Assembly (NCBI RefSeq): GCF_030690725.1
Contig: NZ_JAUYGD010000057.1
Coordinates: forward strand, 19,501-83,500
Direction of reading: 5' to 3'
DNA: 64,000 nucleotides
DNA from: Pseudomonas sp.
GTDB taxonomy: Bacteria > Pseudomonadota > Gammaproteobacteria > Pseudomonadales > Pseudomonadaceae
Positions 50,509 through 61,449 of this stretch are shown here, in pieces. Positions within the stretch are counted from its first letter, which is position 1, and every line of letters starts with the position of its first letter. The position numbers were made by a program, and so were the translations under genes. Below the pieces are notes generated by a model, which saw only the letters and a program-made list of their open reading frames with translations, was not told the DNA's origin and made no database searches.

Positions 50509-50629
50509 TTGAGTGTTTTACGTGGACAACAGGATGGTCGCGCATACGGCTGATGAATGATCATCGCTGAGTGAGATTGTCCGGCTTTATTCTTGTTGGC
50601 AACTCAACCCAATAATAATGAGGTGCGAC

Positions 50630-51814
50630 ATGCGTGAAGTGGTGATCGTTGACAGCGTACGGACTGGTTTGGCCAAGTCCTTCCGTGGCAAGTTCAATCT
50701 GACCCGTCCAGACGACATGGCGGCTCATTGCGTCAATGCATTGCTGGCGCGTACCGGCATTGATCCGGCGCTGGTGGATGATTGCATCGTCGGCGCCGGT
50801 TCCAATGAAGGCGCCCAGGGCATGAACATCGGCCGCAACGTTGCGGTGCTGTCCGGCTTGGGCACCAACGTGGCGGGCATGACCCTCAACCGTTTCTGCT
50901 CCTCAGGTCTGCAGGCCATCGCGATTGCTGCCAACCAGGTGGCGTCCGGCTGCAGCGATGTCATCGTGGCGGGCGGCGTTGAGTCGATCACCATGACCCT
51001 GAAAAGCATGAACACGCAGAACCTGTTCAACCCGCTGCTGCAAAAAGATGTGCCGGGTATCTATTACCCGATGGGGCAGACCGCTGAGATCGTTGCCCGT
51101 CGTTACAACGTCAGCCGCGAGGCCCAGGACGCCTACGCCCTGCAGAGCCAGCAGCGCACTGCGCGAGCGCAGGCCGAAGGCCTGTTCGACGATGAAATCG
51201 TGCCGATGCACGTCAAGTATCAGGTTGAAGACAAAGCCACCGGCGAGAAGAGCATCGTTGACGGCATCGTCGCCCACGACGACTGCAACCGTGCAGACAC
51301 CACCCTGGAAAGCCTGGCGGCGCTCAAACCGGTATTTGCCGACGACGGTTCGGTCACCGCTGGCAATGCCTCGCAGCTCTCCGATGGCGCGTCGATGACC
51401 TTGGTGATGAGCCTGGAAAAAGCCATCGAACTGGGCCTCAAGCCGCTGGCGTTCTTCCGTGGCTTTGTTGCCGCCGGTTGCGAGCCCGATGAAATGGGCA
51501 TCGGTCCGGTGTTCTCGGTGCCAAAACTGCTCAAGGCCAAGGGCCTGAGTGTTGCCGATATCGACCTGTGGGAGCTCAACGAGGCGTTTGCTTCGCAGTG
51601 CCTGTATGCCCGCGACCGTCTGGAAATCGACAACGCCAAGTACAACGTCAATGGCGGCTCGATCTCCATCGGCCACCCGTTCGGCATGACCGGTTCGCGC
51701 CAGGTCGGCCATCTGGTACGTGAGCTACAACGGCGCAAGCTGCGCTACGGCATCGTCACCATGTGTGTAGGCGGCGGTATGGGCGCAACCGGGCTGTTTG
51801 AAACCGTGCGCTGA
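50630..51814 (+). CDS. Acetyl-CoA C-acyltransferase (thiolase)
   Basis: A 394-residue thiolase. The nucleophile Cys is in LNRFCSSGLQAIA near 88, the second site in GHPFGMTGSRQ and the last Cys in VTMCVGGGMG. Thiolases cleave or form 3-ketoacyl-CoA; whether this one serves beta-oxidation cannot be decided, since no FadB-like gene is adjacent. ATG at 50630 follows GAGGTG. It corresponds to PA3454, next to pap in P. aeruginosa. Confidence 0.93.
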   Translation: MREVVIVDSVRTGLAKSFRGKFNLTRPDDMAAHCVNALLARTGIDPALVDDCIVGAGSNEGAQGMNIGRNVAVLSGLGTNVAGMTLNRFCSSGLQAIAIAANQVASGCSDVIVAGGVESITMTLKSMNTQNLFNPLLQKDVPGIYYPMGQTAEIVARRYNVSREAQDAYALQSQQRTARAQAEGLFDDEIVPMHVKYQVEDKATGEKSIVDGIVAHDDCNRADTTLESLAALKPVFADDGSVTAGNASQLSDGASMTLVMSLEKAIELGLKPLAFFRGFVAAGCEPDEMGIGPVFSVPKLLKAKGLSVADIDLWELNEAFASQCLYARDRLEIDNAKYNVNGGSISIGHPFGMTGSRQVGHLVRELQRRKLRYGIVTMCVGGGMGATGLFETVR

Positions 51815-51827
51815 CCGTTCTGCGCTC

Positions 51828-51862
51828 AATAAAAAAACCGCGACATGTCGCGGTTTTTTATT
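51828..51862. terminator. Bidirectional terminator after the thiolase gene
   Basis: A near-perfect palindrome centred on ACATGT: CCGCGACATGTCGCGG flanked by seven A and six T residues. Serves the thiolase gene and the converging small gene. Confidence 0.92.
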
Positions 51863-51877
51863 GGCTGGTTTTGGCGT

Positions 51878-52087
51878 TCAGAACGCGCGGCTCTCGATGA
51901 TCTCGTTGGCCTGGATCATTCGGCGGATATAGAAGGCGATCTCGCGTTCGGCATCCGTTCGGTTGAAGTAGGGGCCTTCCAGGGTGCCCTCGCGGGTGGA
52001 GAAGAAAAACTGGCCGTTGACCGCGCTAACACGTTCGCTGCGGTAGTGGGTGCCTGGGTTATGGTCGATATTGCGCTGGCCGAACAT
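51878..52087 (-). CDS. DUF6316-like small protein
   Basis: A 69-residue protein with HYRSERVSAVNGQFFFSTREGTLEGPYF, which matches my memory of the DUF6316 family: a short tryptophan/phenylalanine-rich beta domain followed by a helix (DAEREIAFYIRRMIQ). ATG at 52087 follows GGGAGG; the longer frame lacks one. Cytoplasmic, unknown function. Confidence 0.7.
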   Translation of the reverse strand: MFGQRNIDHNPGTHYRSERVSAVNGQFFFSTREGTLEGPYFNRTDAEREIAFYIRRMIQANEIIESRAF

Positions 52088-52375
52088 AAATGAACCTCCC
52101 GCAAAATGAGCTGCTGAGGTCAGTCTAAACGGCGTTTTTCTGGCTGCACTAAATAACGACAAATGGTCGTTTTTGCCGAAATCCGGCGTGGTTTTTCCGT
52201 TTTTCATATTTTTTGACGCCATAAGGCTGACTTGATGCTGTGCGGCCATCAGTACAGTTGCCGTGAATAGCTGTGCCTGGCTGTGGCTGTGCTGGTTATT
52301 AGTGGCGACCTAGAATGCTGTGTTGCTGCCCCAACCTGCATAGGGCAAAGGTTGCGGTGCTGTTGCGAGGCGTTT
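52088..52375. other. Divergent intergenic region, AT-rich core
   Basis: Holds promoters for the DUF6316-like and EamA genes. It includes an AT-rich stretch with runs of T (about 52190-52215), a short ACGAC...GTCGT hairpin at 52157-52171 and a -10-like TAGAAT at 52311. No gene seen. Confidence 0.4.
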
Positions 52376-53347
52376 ATGCACATTTCTTCCGGTCGCTGGC
52401 TCTACGGTTTGTTTCTCGCGCTGCTGACTGCGGTGTTGTGGGGCGTGCTGCCGATCAAACTCAAGGAAGTGCTGCAGGTGATGGACCCGGTTACGGTGAC
52501 CTGGTTTCGCCTGCTGGTTTCCGGCTCCATCCTGCTCGCCTACCTGGCAGCCAGCAAACGTCTGCCGGCATTCCGCCCATTGGGCAAGAAGGGCGCCTGG
52601 CTTCTGCTGCTGGCGATTGCCGGGTTGACCGCCAACTATGTGCTGTATCTGGTTGGCCTCAATTTGCTCAGCCCCGGCACGACCCAGCTGGTGATTCAGG
52701 TGGCGCCGATTCTGCTGCTGGTCAGCAGTATTTTTATCTTCCGCGAGCGTTTCAGCCTCGGCCAGGGGCTGGGCTTGCTGGTGTTGCTGATCGGTTTTGT
52801 CTTGTTCTTCAACCAACGTCTGGATGAGCTACTGACTTCGCTGACGGCTTACACCACCGGTGTGCTGATCGTGCTGCTGGCGGCGTTTGTCTGGGCGTTC
52901 TATGGCTTGGCGCAGAAACAGCTACTGACGGTGTGGAACTCGCTGCAGGTGATGATGGTGATCTACCTGGCCTGCGCTGTACTGCTGACGCCCTGGGCGC
53001 ATCCGCTGCAAGCACTTGAGTTAAGCCCGCTGCAGGGCTGGCTGCTGTTCGCCTGCTGCCTGAATACGCTGGTGGCCTATGGCGCGTTTGCCGAAGCGTT
53101 GGCTCACTGGGAGGCTTCACGGGTAAGCGCAGCGCTAGCCATCACCCCGTTGGTGACTTTTGCTTCGGTGGCGCTGGCCGCCAGCTGGTGGCCTGACCAT
53201 GTGCAGCCCGAGCAGATCAACTGGTTGGCCTATGGCGGCGCCGTGCTGGTGGTGCTGGGCTCGGCGCTGACGGCGCTCGGCCCATCGTTGGTCGCCAGCT
53301 GGAAAGCCCGCAAGAGCGGCGTGGTTCCTTTAGGAGTCTTGAAATGA
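52376..53347 (+). CDS. EamA/DMT family transporter
   Basis: A 323-residue inner-membrane permease with ten predicted helices in two EamA repeats (first GLFLALLTAVLWGVLPIKL; second VLIVLLAAFVWAFYGLAQKQ). Drug/metabolite transporters of this kind export amino acids, nucleosides or other small molecules; substrate not inferable. ATG at 52376 follows GAGG. The end overlaps the next small gene by 4 bases (ATGA). Confidence 0.9.
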   Translation: MHISSGRWLYGLFLALLTAVLWGVLPIKLKEVLQVMDPVTVTWFRLLVSGSILLAYLAASKRLPAFRPLGKKGAWLLLLAIAGLTANYVLYLVGLNLLSPGTTQLVIQVAPILLLVSSIFIFRERFSLGQGLGLLVLLIGFVLFFNQRLDELLTSLTAYTTGVLIVLLAAFVWAFYGLAQKQLLTVWNSLQVMMVIYLACAVLLTPWAHPLQALELSPLQGWLLFACCLNTLVAYGAFAEALAHWEASRVSAALAITPLVTFASVALAASWWPDHVQPEQINWLAYGGAVLVVLGSALTALGPSLVASWKARKSGVVPLGVLK

Positions 53348-53652
53348 GCAATGATGAATTGGCACGGATTAACGGCAAGATCCTTGCTGCCGGGGAGCAA
53401 TCTTTGCCGGCAGTGACCTTGCGCGATGGCAGCCGTGTACAGACGGGAACGGTGGCCACCATGCTGCACAACATCGACCTGTACAACCAGGGTGAGCGCG
53501 GCGAGGTCGAGCGTGAGCTGGAACTGGCCGTACCCACACTTTGCCGCATTGGCCTGTTTCAGCTGTTCTCACCCGAGGAGTGGAGTGCCAGCGATGACAA
53601 CCCAGGCCGCCGTTTTGTCGGCCTGAAAGCCCGTGAGTACCTCGGCGACTAG
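53344..53652 (+). CDS. Conserved hypothetical protein, 102 residues
   Basis: A 102-residue soluble protein without recognised domain, containing TLRDGSRVQTGTVATMLHNIDLYNQGERGEVERELE. No signal or membrane span. It is translationally coupled to the EamA permease, and its stop codon shares CTAG with the converging reductase gene. Conserved coupling suggests a role with the transporter, but this is only inference. Confidence 0.65.
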   Translation: MSNDELARINGKILAAGEQSLPAVTLRDGSRVQTGTVATMLHNIDLYNQGERGEVERELELAVPTLCRIGLFQLFSPEEWSASDDNPGRRFVGLKAREYLGD

Positions 53653-54261
53653 GCTTTCACGCCGAGGCTTTCCGCGCGGCGCAACCAGCTCTGACGTTGT
53701 TCTTCGCTGGAGGGGCGCACCGGGGCGAATTCGGCCAGACGGCGGGTTTTGATGCCGCTGAAGCCGAGGATGGTACGGGTCATCTGCCGATGGCCGGGGG
53801 CGCCATAGATCCAGCGGAAGTACCAGGGCGGTGTATCCATGGTCACCAGCAGATCGGCGGTACGTCCGGTCAGCAGCTTGTCCCAAAGTTGTGAGCGGTT
53901 GCGGTACTTGAAGGCAAAGCCCGGCAGAAAGGTGCGGTCGAAGAAGCCCTTGAGCAGCGCGGGAATGCCGCCCCACCAGACCGGGTAGACGAATACCAGG
54001 TGTTCAGCCCAGTGAATCTGCCGCTGTGCTTCCAGCAGGTCGGGTTCCAGTTGCTGGCTTTGCTCGTAGCCATCACGCAGCACCGGGTCATAGCTCATCT
54101 CGCCTAGCTTCAACTGGCGCACCACGTGACCCTTGCTACGGGCACCCTGGGCATAGGCTTCACCGAGGGCATGGCAGAAGCTGTTGCCCTTCGGTGTGCC
54201 GAGAATCATCAGGATGCGTTTGCCATCACCTTCCAGTGGTGTTGCGCCGCTCTTTGCCGCT

Positions 54262-54269
<8 letters not shown>
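53649..54269 (-). CDS. NAD(P)H-dependent oxidoreductase, flavodoxin-like
   Basis: A 206-residue flavodoxin-fold quinone reductase-like protein: [21 protein letters not shown] holds the phosphate-binding loop, and [21 protein letters not shown] is the NQO1/MdaB-type motif. FMN or FAD reduction of quinones is the usual activity. ATG at 54269 follows GGAGGCAGG and lies 8 bases inside the end of fumC. Converges with the plus-strand hypothetical gene. Confidence 0.87.
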
Positions 54270-55656
<1,387 letters not shown>

Positions 55657-55775
55657 GGCGGCTCTCCTGATGGTTGCGCATGCAGCAAACGAGTTGCCCG
55701 GCCGGCGATTGCCAGCCTGGGCGTATCTCAGCTTAGGTCGCTATGCATCAGTAGAGGTTCAACATCGATGGCCGA

Positions 55776-56798
55776 TTACCAGCGTGCGCGGGTCTCACCC
55801 AGCCAGCCAAGGGCGTTGTTGACCGGCACGCGCTCACCTTCCGGGCCGCGTAGAACACCCTCGAAATGTCCGAACCACTGCTGCGTATCTGCATAGAACG
55901 GCCCGAGCCGGCGGTAGGCCTGGTGGCGTTGGCGTGGGCTGAAGGTCAGCTGTACGGCATCATCCGGGCTGCGCAGTTGCCAGGGTGCCAGTGGGTTGTG
56001 CGGCGCCTGGGTAATGGTGATGGGGGTGTCCAGGTGCTGCAGTTCGCCGCCAAACCACAGGGTGTTTTCCGACAGGCCGCTGTGATCCGTCCAGCCGGCA
56101 CCGAAGTTGCCGGCGATACCGCCCGGCGCAGCAAAGGCGGCGCGGGTCCAGTGGCTGTTGAGTGGCCAGACGCCACGGCCGAAATCCAGCGAAGCAAAGC
56201 TTTGCCCAGTCACGCAGCTGTAATGCTGTTTGCCCAGTTGCACGCTGCCACTGCAGGGCAGGCCCAGCTGGCGGCTGGTGGCGTGAAAGCTATGCGGACC
56301 GAGCGGGGCGACCAGGTTGACCGAGTCCAGGTGGGCAGGGCGCTGAATATCCAGGGCGACTTGCAGCGGTTGGCCGCCAATATCTGGCGCATTGATGGTG
56401 ATGCGCGTGCGCCCGGTGTGTTCAGCCACGCGCAGTTGCAGGCGTGGGTGGTTGAATTCGTGGCTGGCCTGCGGCTGATCTGGCAGGTCGCAGCCGCGGC
56501 CGAATAGACGGTATTGGCTGTAGGCGACGGCTTGGCCGCTTTGCAGATCAAGGAAGTAGGCGGCGGCATAACCCAGGTAGTCGAGGTCGGCCTGGGTAAA
56601 CGAGAGCATCCACTGCGGGGTGGTGATGCACCAATGGTTCCAGCGTTTGCGCCGGCCGAAGTGCCCGGGTATCGCGCAATCGATCATCGGCCTGGGCGAC
56701 CAGCCGATGGCCTGCGGGTTAAGCAGGCCGTGGCTATCGCATAGCGCGATGGCGGCAAGAGGCTCTGGGTGAGTGAAGCTGTTCATCGACACGTCCAT
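55776..56798 (-). CDS. DUF2804 domain-containing protein
   Basis: A 340-residue protein resembling DUF2804, with motifs MIDCAIPGHFGRRKRWNHW, SFASLDFGRGVWPLNSHW and APGGIAGNFGAGWTDHSG. No signal peptide or membrane span. I start at ATG 56798; ATG at 56786 and a GTG at 56834 are alternatives and no strong ribosome site decides. Function unknown. Confidence 0.75.
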   Translation of the reverse strand: MDVSMNSFTHPEPLAAIALCDSHGLLNPQAIGWSPRPMIDCAIPGHFGRRKRWNHWCITTPQWMLSFTQADLDYLGYAAAYFLDLQSGQAVAYSQYRLFGRGCDLPDQPQASHEFNHPRLQLRVAEHTGRTRITINAPDIGGQPLQVALDIQRPAHLDSVNLVAPLGPHSFHATSRQLGLPCSGSVQLGKQHYSCVTGQSFASLDFGRGVWPLNSHWTRAAFAAPGGIAGNFGAGWTDHSGLSENTLWFGGELQHLDTPITITQAPHNPLAPWQLRSPDDAVQLTFSPRQRHQAYRRLGPFYADTQQWFGHFEGVLRGPEGERVPVNNALGWLGETRARW

Positions 56799-57050
56799 GT
56801 GTGTGCTGGTGCCTCGCCTTTTGAGCGCCGGCACGCTGAAGCAGAAGATGGCTTATCTGGCCGAGCATGCACAGGCATTGGCCTGCTCGGCAAGTGCTGG
56901 CATTTTGGCCTTTAACCAGGCAGTGCGCCAGTGCACAGTTGTAGTGTGAGTTGATCGACGCGCTCACTGACTTGAGTGTGACCCGCGCTTGGGCACAAAA
57001 TGCCGGCAATTGAGTCCAACAGCACTCATTCCCTTCCTCAGGAGTAGTAC

Positions 57051-57551
57051 ATGTCACGTTTACCTGCCTTTTGCGCTGCCTTAATACTGACGTGCGGTAG
57101 TGCTCAGGTGCTCGCTGATGCCAAAAGTCACGCCGCTGACGCCGAGCGTTTCCTGCTGCTGGCCCGCGCCGACAAGCTGGCGGTACCGGTGTATGCCCAG
57201 GTGCAGCAGATGTTTGCCCAGCGTTTTGCCGAGAGCAATGCGCCGCAAAGCGAGAAGGCTGTGCTGGAAACCTACCAGGCCCAGGCCAATGCCGCCCTGG
57301 AGCAGGCCGTAGGCTGGGACAAGCTTAAGCCGGATATGGTCAAGCTCTACACCAGCAACTTTAACGAGCAGGAAATGCAGGACCTGATCCGTTTCTACGA
57401 GTCGCCGTTGGGCAAGAAAGTCCTGGAGAAGATGCCGACACTGACCGCGCAGTCGGCGCAGTTGACCCAGGGCAAGCTGGAAGCCGCCGTACCCAAGGTC
57501 AACCAGCTGTTGGCGGAAATGACCAGCAAGCTGACTCCAAAGAAGCCCTGA
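57051..57551 (+). CDS. Secreted DUF2059 protein
   Basis: A 166-residue exported helical protein: signal peptide (FCAALILTCGSAQVLA, cleavage near 22), then LLARADKLAVPVYAQVQQMF and QDLIRFYESPLGKKVLEKMP, the core pattern of DUF2059. CAGGAG precedes the ATG. Likely periplasmic. A BolA-like gene follows without a gap. Confidence 0.85.
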   Translation: MSRLPAFCAALILTCGSAQVLADAKSHAADAERFLLLARADKLAVPVYAQVQQMFAQRFAESNAPQSEKAVLETYQAQANAALEQAVGWDKLKPDMVKLYTSNFNEQEMQDLIRFYESPLGKKVLEKMPTLTAQSAQLTQGKLEAAVPKVNQLLAEMTSKLTPKKP

Positions 57552-57857
57552 GTGACAGTACCCATGCCGAAAGTCGATTTGCTGCAAGCCGCTCTGCTGA
57601 GCCTGCAACCCCAGCACCTGGAGGTGCTGGATGAAAGCCATATGCACAGCCGTGGTCTGGAAACCCATTACAAGGCGGTGATCGTCAGCGAGCAGTTCGC
57701 CGGCCTGAATGCGGTCAAGCGTCATCAGAAGGTCTATGCCGCTGTCGGTGAGCTGATGGGGCAGATTCACGCCCTGGCGCTGCACACCTACACGCCCGAT
57801 GAGTGGTCGCAGCAGGGCGTGGCTCCGGCGTCGCCAACCTGCAAGGGCGGCCACTGA
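57552..57857 (+). CDS. BolA/IbaG family protein
   Basis: A 101-residue BolA-fold protein. The nucleic-acid/Fe-S interaction motif is in HMHSRGLETHYKAVIVSEQFAG and the helix-turn-helix-like VKRHQKVYAAVG, ending in HALALHTYTPDEW. BolA-type proteins regulate transcription or work with monothiol glutaredoxins in Fe-S handling. GTG at 57552 abuts the upstream stop; ATG at 57564 is the other possible start. A strong terminator follows. Confidence 0.88.
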   Translation: MTVPMPKVDLLQAALLSLQPQHLEVLDESHMHSRGLETHYKAVIVSEQFAGLNAVKRHQKVYAAVGELMGQIHALALHTYTPDEWSQQGVAPASPTCKGGH

Positions 57858-57907
57858 GGCAATTCGCCTCTACACGGGTTGCCTCAAGGACAGTAAACTG
57901 CCGCCCC

Positions 57908-57949
57908 CGCCGGCTCTAGGTGAACAACCTGGGCCGGCGTATTTTTTTG
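57908..57949 (+). terminator. Terminator after bolA-like gene
   Basis: CGCCGGC and GCCGGCG pair, with an inner AGGT/ACCT helix, followed by TATTTTTTT. Confidence 0.88.
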
Positions 57950-57995
57950 TATCCCGGTCCGCCCTTTACGTGGGCGACTACTGAAGGACTTGCAC

Positions 57996-58934
57996 ATGAC
58001 TGACAAGATCGTTGTCGCCGCGCTGTATAAATTCGTTTCCCTGCCGGACTTCCATGACCTGCGCGAGCCACTGCTGCAATGCATGCTGGATAACGGCGTC
58101 AAAGGCACCTTGCTGCTGGCCGAAGAGGGCATTAACGGCACCGTCTCTGGCTCGCGTGCCGCTATCGATGGCTTGATGGCCTGGTTTGGCCTGGACCCAC
58201 GCCTGGCCGACATCGACCACAAGGAATCCTATTGCGATGAGCAGCCGTTCTATCGCACCAAGGTCAAGCTGAAGAAGGAAATCGTCACCTTGGGCGTGCC
58301 GGGCGTCGATCCGAACCAAAAGGTCGGTACCTACGTTGAGCCCAAGGACTGGAACGCGCTGATCAGCGACCCCGAGGTGCTGCTGATCGATACGCGCAAC
58401 GATTACGAAGTGTCGATTGGTAGCTTCGAAGGCGCGGTAGACCCGAAAACCAAGTCGTTTCGCGAGTTTCCCGAGTACATCAAGGCGCACTTCGATCCGG
58501 CCAAGCATAAGAAAGTGGCGATGTTCTGCACCGGCGGTATCCGCTGCGAAAAGGCCTCCAGCTATATGCTTGGTGAAGGTTTCGAGGAGGTGTTCCACCT
58601 CAAGGGCGGCATCCTCAAGTACCTCGAAGAAGTGCCTCAGGAAGAGACCAAGTGGCAGGGCGACTGCTTTGTCTTCGATAACCGGGTGACGGTGCGCCAC
58701 GACCTCTCCGAAGGCGACTACGACCAATGCCACGCCTGTCGCACGCCGGTGTCGGTGGAGGATCGGCAGTCCGAGTTCTACACCCCGGGCGTCAGTTGCC
58801 CACATTGCTGGGATTCGCTGCCGGAAAAGACCCGCGCCGGCGCCCGCGAGCGTCAGCGCCAGATCGAACTGGCCAAGGCGCGTAATCAGCCGCATCCGCT
58901 GGGCTACAACCCCCGACAATCGCGCGAGGCTTAA
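57996..58934 (+). CDS. trhO: tRNA uridine(34) hydroxylase, rhodanese-like TrhO
   Basis: A 312-residue enzyme that, with oxygen, forms 5-hydroxyuridine at the wobble position of tRNAs. N-terminal [15 protein letters not shown] and [11 protein letters not shown]; rhodanese domain with the catalytic Cys near 178 in [13 protein letters not shown]-terminal zinc-like Cys pairs CHACRTP and CPHCWDS. ATG at 57996 follows AAGGA. Two bases separate it from the DsbA-like gene. Confidence 0.95.
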   Translation: MTDKIVVAALYKFVSLPDFHDLREPLLQCMLDNGVKGTLLLAEEGINGTVSGSRAAIDGLMAWFGLDPRLADIDHKESYCDEQPFYRTKVKLKKEIVTLGVPGVDPNQKVGTYVEPKDWNALISDPEVLLIDTRNDYEVSIGSFEGAVDPKTKSFREFPEYIKAHFDPAKHKKVAMFCTGGIRCEKASSYMLGEGFEEVFHLKGGILKYLEEVPQEETKWQGDCFVFDNRVTVRHDLSEGDYDQCHACRTPVSVEDRQSEFYTPGVSCPHCWDSLPEKTRAGARERQRQIELAKARNQPHPLGYNPRQSREA

Positions 58935-58936
58935 GC

Positions 58937-59569
58937 ATGCAAGCACGCCTGCTCTATGTGATGGACCCGATGTGTTCATGGTGCTGGGGCTTTGCTCCGG
59001 TGCTCGAGTCCCTCGCCGAGCAGGCCGCTGCGGCAGGCGTCGGCCTGCAGCTGGTGCTGGGCGGCCTGCGTCGTGATGGCGTGGCCATCGATGCGGCGGC
59101 GCGGGTGCGTTACCTGAGCTATTGGCAGGCGGTGAATGCCAGCACCGGCCAGCTGTTCAACTTCAACGAAGGCCTGCCCGAGGGCCTGGTGTACGACACC
59201 GAGCCGGCCTGCCGTGCATTGGTCACGGCGCGTAATCTGGCACCCGAACTGGTCTGGCCGCTGGCGCAGTTGATCCAGCGCGCGTTCTATACCAAGGGCG
59301 TGGATGTCACCCGCGCCAGCGTGCTGGTGGAGTTGGCTGAGCGCGCCGGCATTCCGCGCATCGTATTTGCCGAAGCCTTCGACAGCGCCGCGCAGCGCGA
59401 CGCCACCGCCGCCGATGTCAGCTGGGTGCAGGACCTGGGCATCGCCGGCTTTCCAACCCTGTTGGCCGAACGCAATGGCCAACTGGCGCTGTTGACCAAC
59501 GGCTATCAACCTCTGGATGTGCTGCAGCCCTTGCTTGCGCGCTGGCTGGAGCGGGTTACCCATGCCTGA
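58937..59569 (+). CDS. DsbA family protein (2-hydroxychromene isomerase-like)
   Basis: A 210-residue thioredoxin-fold protein with CSWC at residues 13-16 in the DPMCSWCWGF context, and GIAGFPTLL holding the cis-proline near 180. It lacks a signal peptide, so it acts in the cytoplasm, like the FrnE group rather than periplasmic DsbA. Encoded 2 bases after trhO and overlapping the ABC exporter by 8 bases, so the three are one unit. Confidence 0.88.
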   Translation: MQARLLYVMDPMCSWCWGFAPVLESLAEQAAAAGVGLQLVLGGLRRDGVAIDAAARVRYLSYWQAVNASTGQLFNFNEGLPEGLVYDTEPACRALVTARNLAPELVWPLAQLIQRAFYTKGVDVTRASVLVELAERAGIPRIVFAEAFDSAAQRDATAADVSWVQDLGIAGFPTLLAERNGQLALLTNGYQPLDVLQPLLARWLERVTHA

Positions 59570-61340
59570 TCGTTTGAGTTGGGCGGAAATTCGCCGGCTG
59601 GCCCTGCACCACAAAAAAGCCCTGATCCTGGCCAACCTGGTGGCAGTTTTTGCCACCCTGTGCAGCGTGCCGATTCCGCTGCTGCTGCCGCTGCTGGTCG
59701 ATGAAGTGCTGCTTAACGACGGTGACGCCGCGCTCAAGGTGATGGACAACTTCCTGCCGGCTGACTGGGAAACCGCCGCCGGCTATATCGGCCTGATGCT
59801 GGTGCTGACCCTGTTTCTGCGCGGCGGCGCGCTGATCTTCAACGTGCTGCAGGCGCGGCTGTTTGCCCGGCTGTCCAAGGACATCGTCTACCGCATCCGC
59901 ATGCGCCTGATCGAGCGACTCAAGCGCATTTCCCTCGGCGAATACGAAAGCCTCGGCGGCGGCACCGTGACCACCCATCTGGTCACCGATCTGGACACGC
60001 TGGATAAATTTGTTGGCGAAACCCTCAGCCGCTTTCTGGTGGCGGTGCTGACCCTGGCCGGCACCTCGGCGATCCTGATCTGGATGCACTGGCAGCTGGC
60101 GCTGTTGATTCTGCTGTTCAACCCCCTGGTGATCTACGCCACGGTGTTGTTGGGCAAACGGGTCAAACACCTGAAAAAACTGGAAAACGACAGCACCTCG
60201 CGCTTTACCCAGGCGCTGACCGAAACCCTCGAAGCCATCCAGGAAATCCGCGCGGGCAACCGTCAGGGCTTCTTCCTCGGTCGCCTCGGCGGCCGCGCCA
60301 AGGAAGTGCGTGACTACGCCGTGGCCTCGCAATGGAAGACCGACGCCTCGAATCGCGCCAGCGGCCTGCTGTTCCAGTTCGGCATCGACGTGTTCCGCGC
60401 CGCCGCCATGCTCACCGTGCTGTTCTCCGACCTGTCGATTGGCCAGATGCTCGCGGTGTTCAGCTACCTGTGGTTTATGATCGGCCCGGTTGAGCAACTG
60501 CTCAGCCTGCAATATGCCTTCTACGCCGCCGGCGGCGCGCTGACGCGGATCAATGAGCTGCTGGCACGCAAGGACGAGCCGCAATACCCCGGCCGCGTCG
60601 ACCCATTCAAGGGCCGCGATACGGTGGGTATCGAGGTCAGCGATTTGACCTTCGCCTATAACGATGAACCGGTGCTGGATCACCTCAACCTGAGCATTGC
60701 CCCAGGGGAGAAGGTTGCCATAGTCGGTGCCAGCGGCGGCGGCAAGAGCACTTTGGTGCAGCTGCTGCTCGGCCTGTATACGCCGCAGGCCGGGACCATC
60801 CGGTTTGGTGGCAGCAGCCAGGAAGAAATCGGCCTGGAAGCGGTGCGTGAACACGTCGCGGTAGTGCTGCAGCACCCGGCGCTGTTCAACGACACGGTGC
60901 GCGCCAACCTGTGCATGGGCCGGGAGCGGGGCGATGACGCTTGCTGGCGTGCGCTGGAAATTGCTCAGCTGGCCGACACCATTCACGGCTTGCCGCAAGG
61001 CCTGGACAGTATTGTCGGCCGCTCCGGCGTGCGTCTGTCTGGCGGTCAGCGTCAGCGCCTGGCCATTGCCCGGATGGTGCTGGCTGAACCGAAAGTGGTG
61101 ATTCTGGATGAAGCCACTTCGGCCCTGGATGCCGCCACCGAGTACGCCCTGCACCAGGCGCTCAACCAGTTTCTGCATGGCCGCACCACGCTGATCATTG
61201 CCCACCGCCTGAGCGCGGTGAAGCAGGCTGATCGGGTGCTGGTATTCGACGGCGGCAGCATCGCCGAAGACGGCGGCCACCAGCAACTGATCGCTGACGG
61301 CGGACTTTACGCCAAGCTCTACGGTCATCTGCAGCACTGA
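59562..61340 (+). CDS. ABC exporter, fused permease and ATPase
   Basis: A 592-residue half-transporter. The N-terminal membrane domain has six helices (about 20-300); the ATPase domain has Walker A GASGGGKST near 391, Q-loop VVLQHPALF, signature LSGGQRQRLAIARM and Walker B VVILDEATSALD followed by the H-loop IIAHRLSAV. The plan is that of MsbA-type lipid/drug exporters, working as a homodimer. Start ATG 59562 overlaps the DsbA-like gene; substrate unknown. Confidence 0.92.
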   Translation: MPDRLSWAEIRRLALHHKKALILANLVAVFATLCSVPIPLLLPLLVDEVLLNDGDAALKVMDNFLPADWETAAGYIGLMLVLTLFLRGGALIFNVLQARLFARLSKDIVYRIRMRLIERLKRISLGEYESLGGGTVTTHLVTDLDTLDKFVGETLSRFLVAVLTLAGTSAILIWMHWQLALLILLFNPLVIYATVLLGKRVKHLKKLENDSTSRFTQALTETLEAIQEIRAGNRQGFFLGRLGGRAKEVRDYAVASQWKTDASNRASGLLFQFGIDVFRAAAMLTVLFSDLSIGQMLAVFSYLWFMIGPVEQLLSLQYAFYAAGGALTRINELLARKDEPQYPGRVDPFKGRDTVGIEVSDLTFAYNDEPVLDHLNLSIAPGEKVAIVGASGGGKSTLVQLLLGLYTPQAGTIRFGGSSQEEIGLEAVREHVAVVLQHPALFNDTVRANLCMGRERGDDACWRALEIAQLADTIHGLPQGLDSIVGRSGVRLSGGQRQRLAIARMVLAEPKVVILDEATSALDAATEYALHQALNQFLHGRTTLIIAHRLSAVKQADRVLVFDGGSIAEDGGHQQLIADGGLYAKLYGHLQH

Positions 61341-61346
61341 TAGCTA

Positions 61347-61418
61347 GTAGGGTGGATGACGCTTCACCCATCCACCAGCGCAGTCTTGCGGTGGATGAAA
61401 AAGCGTCATCCACCCTAC
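61347..61418. repeat. Palindromic GTAGGGTGGA repeat, second copy
   Basis: An 18-bp perfect inverted pair (GTAGGGTGGATGACGCTT / AAGCGTCATCCACCCTAC) encloses a second pair (CATCCACC / GGTGGATG). Seven bases after the ABC exporter stop. It shares its ends with the element between kdpB and kdpC. Confidence 0.85.
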
Positions 61419-61449
61419 GGCTCCTGGCGAAAACAACACTTTCTCTCGG

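Noticed and set aside
59556..61337. 593-codon minus-strand frame opposite the ABC exporter
   Set aside because: It mirrors the exporter reading frame and has no recognisable motif.
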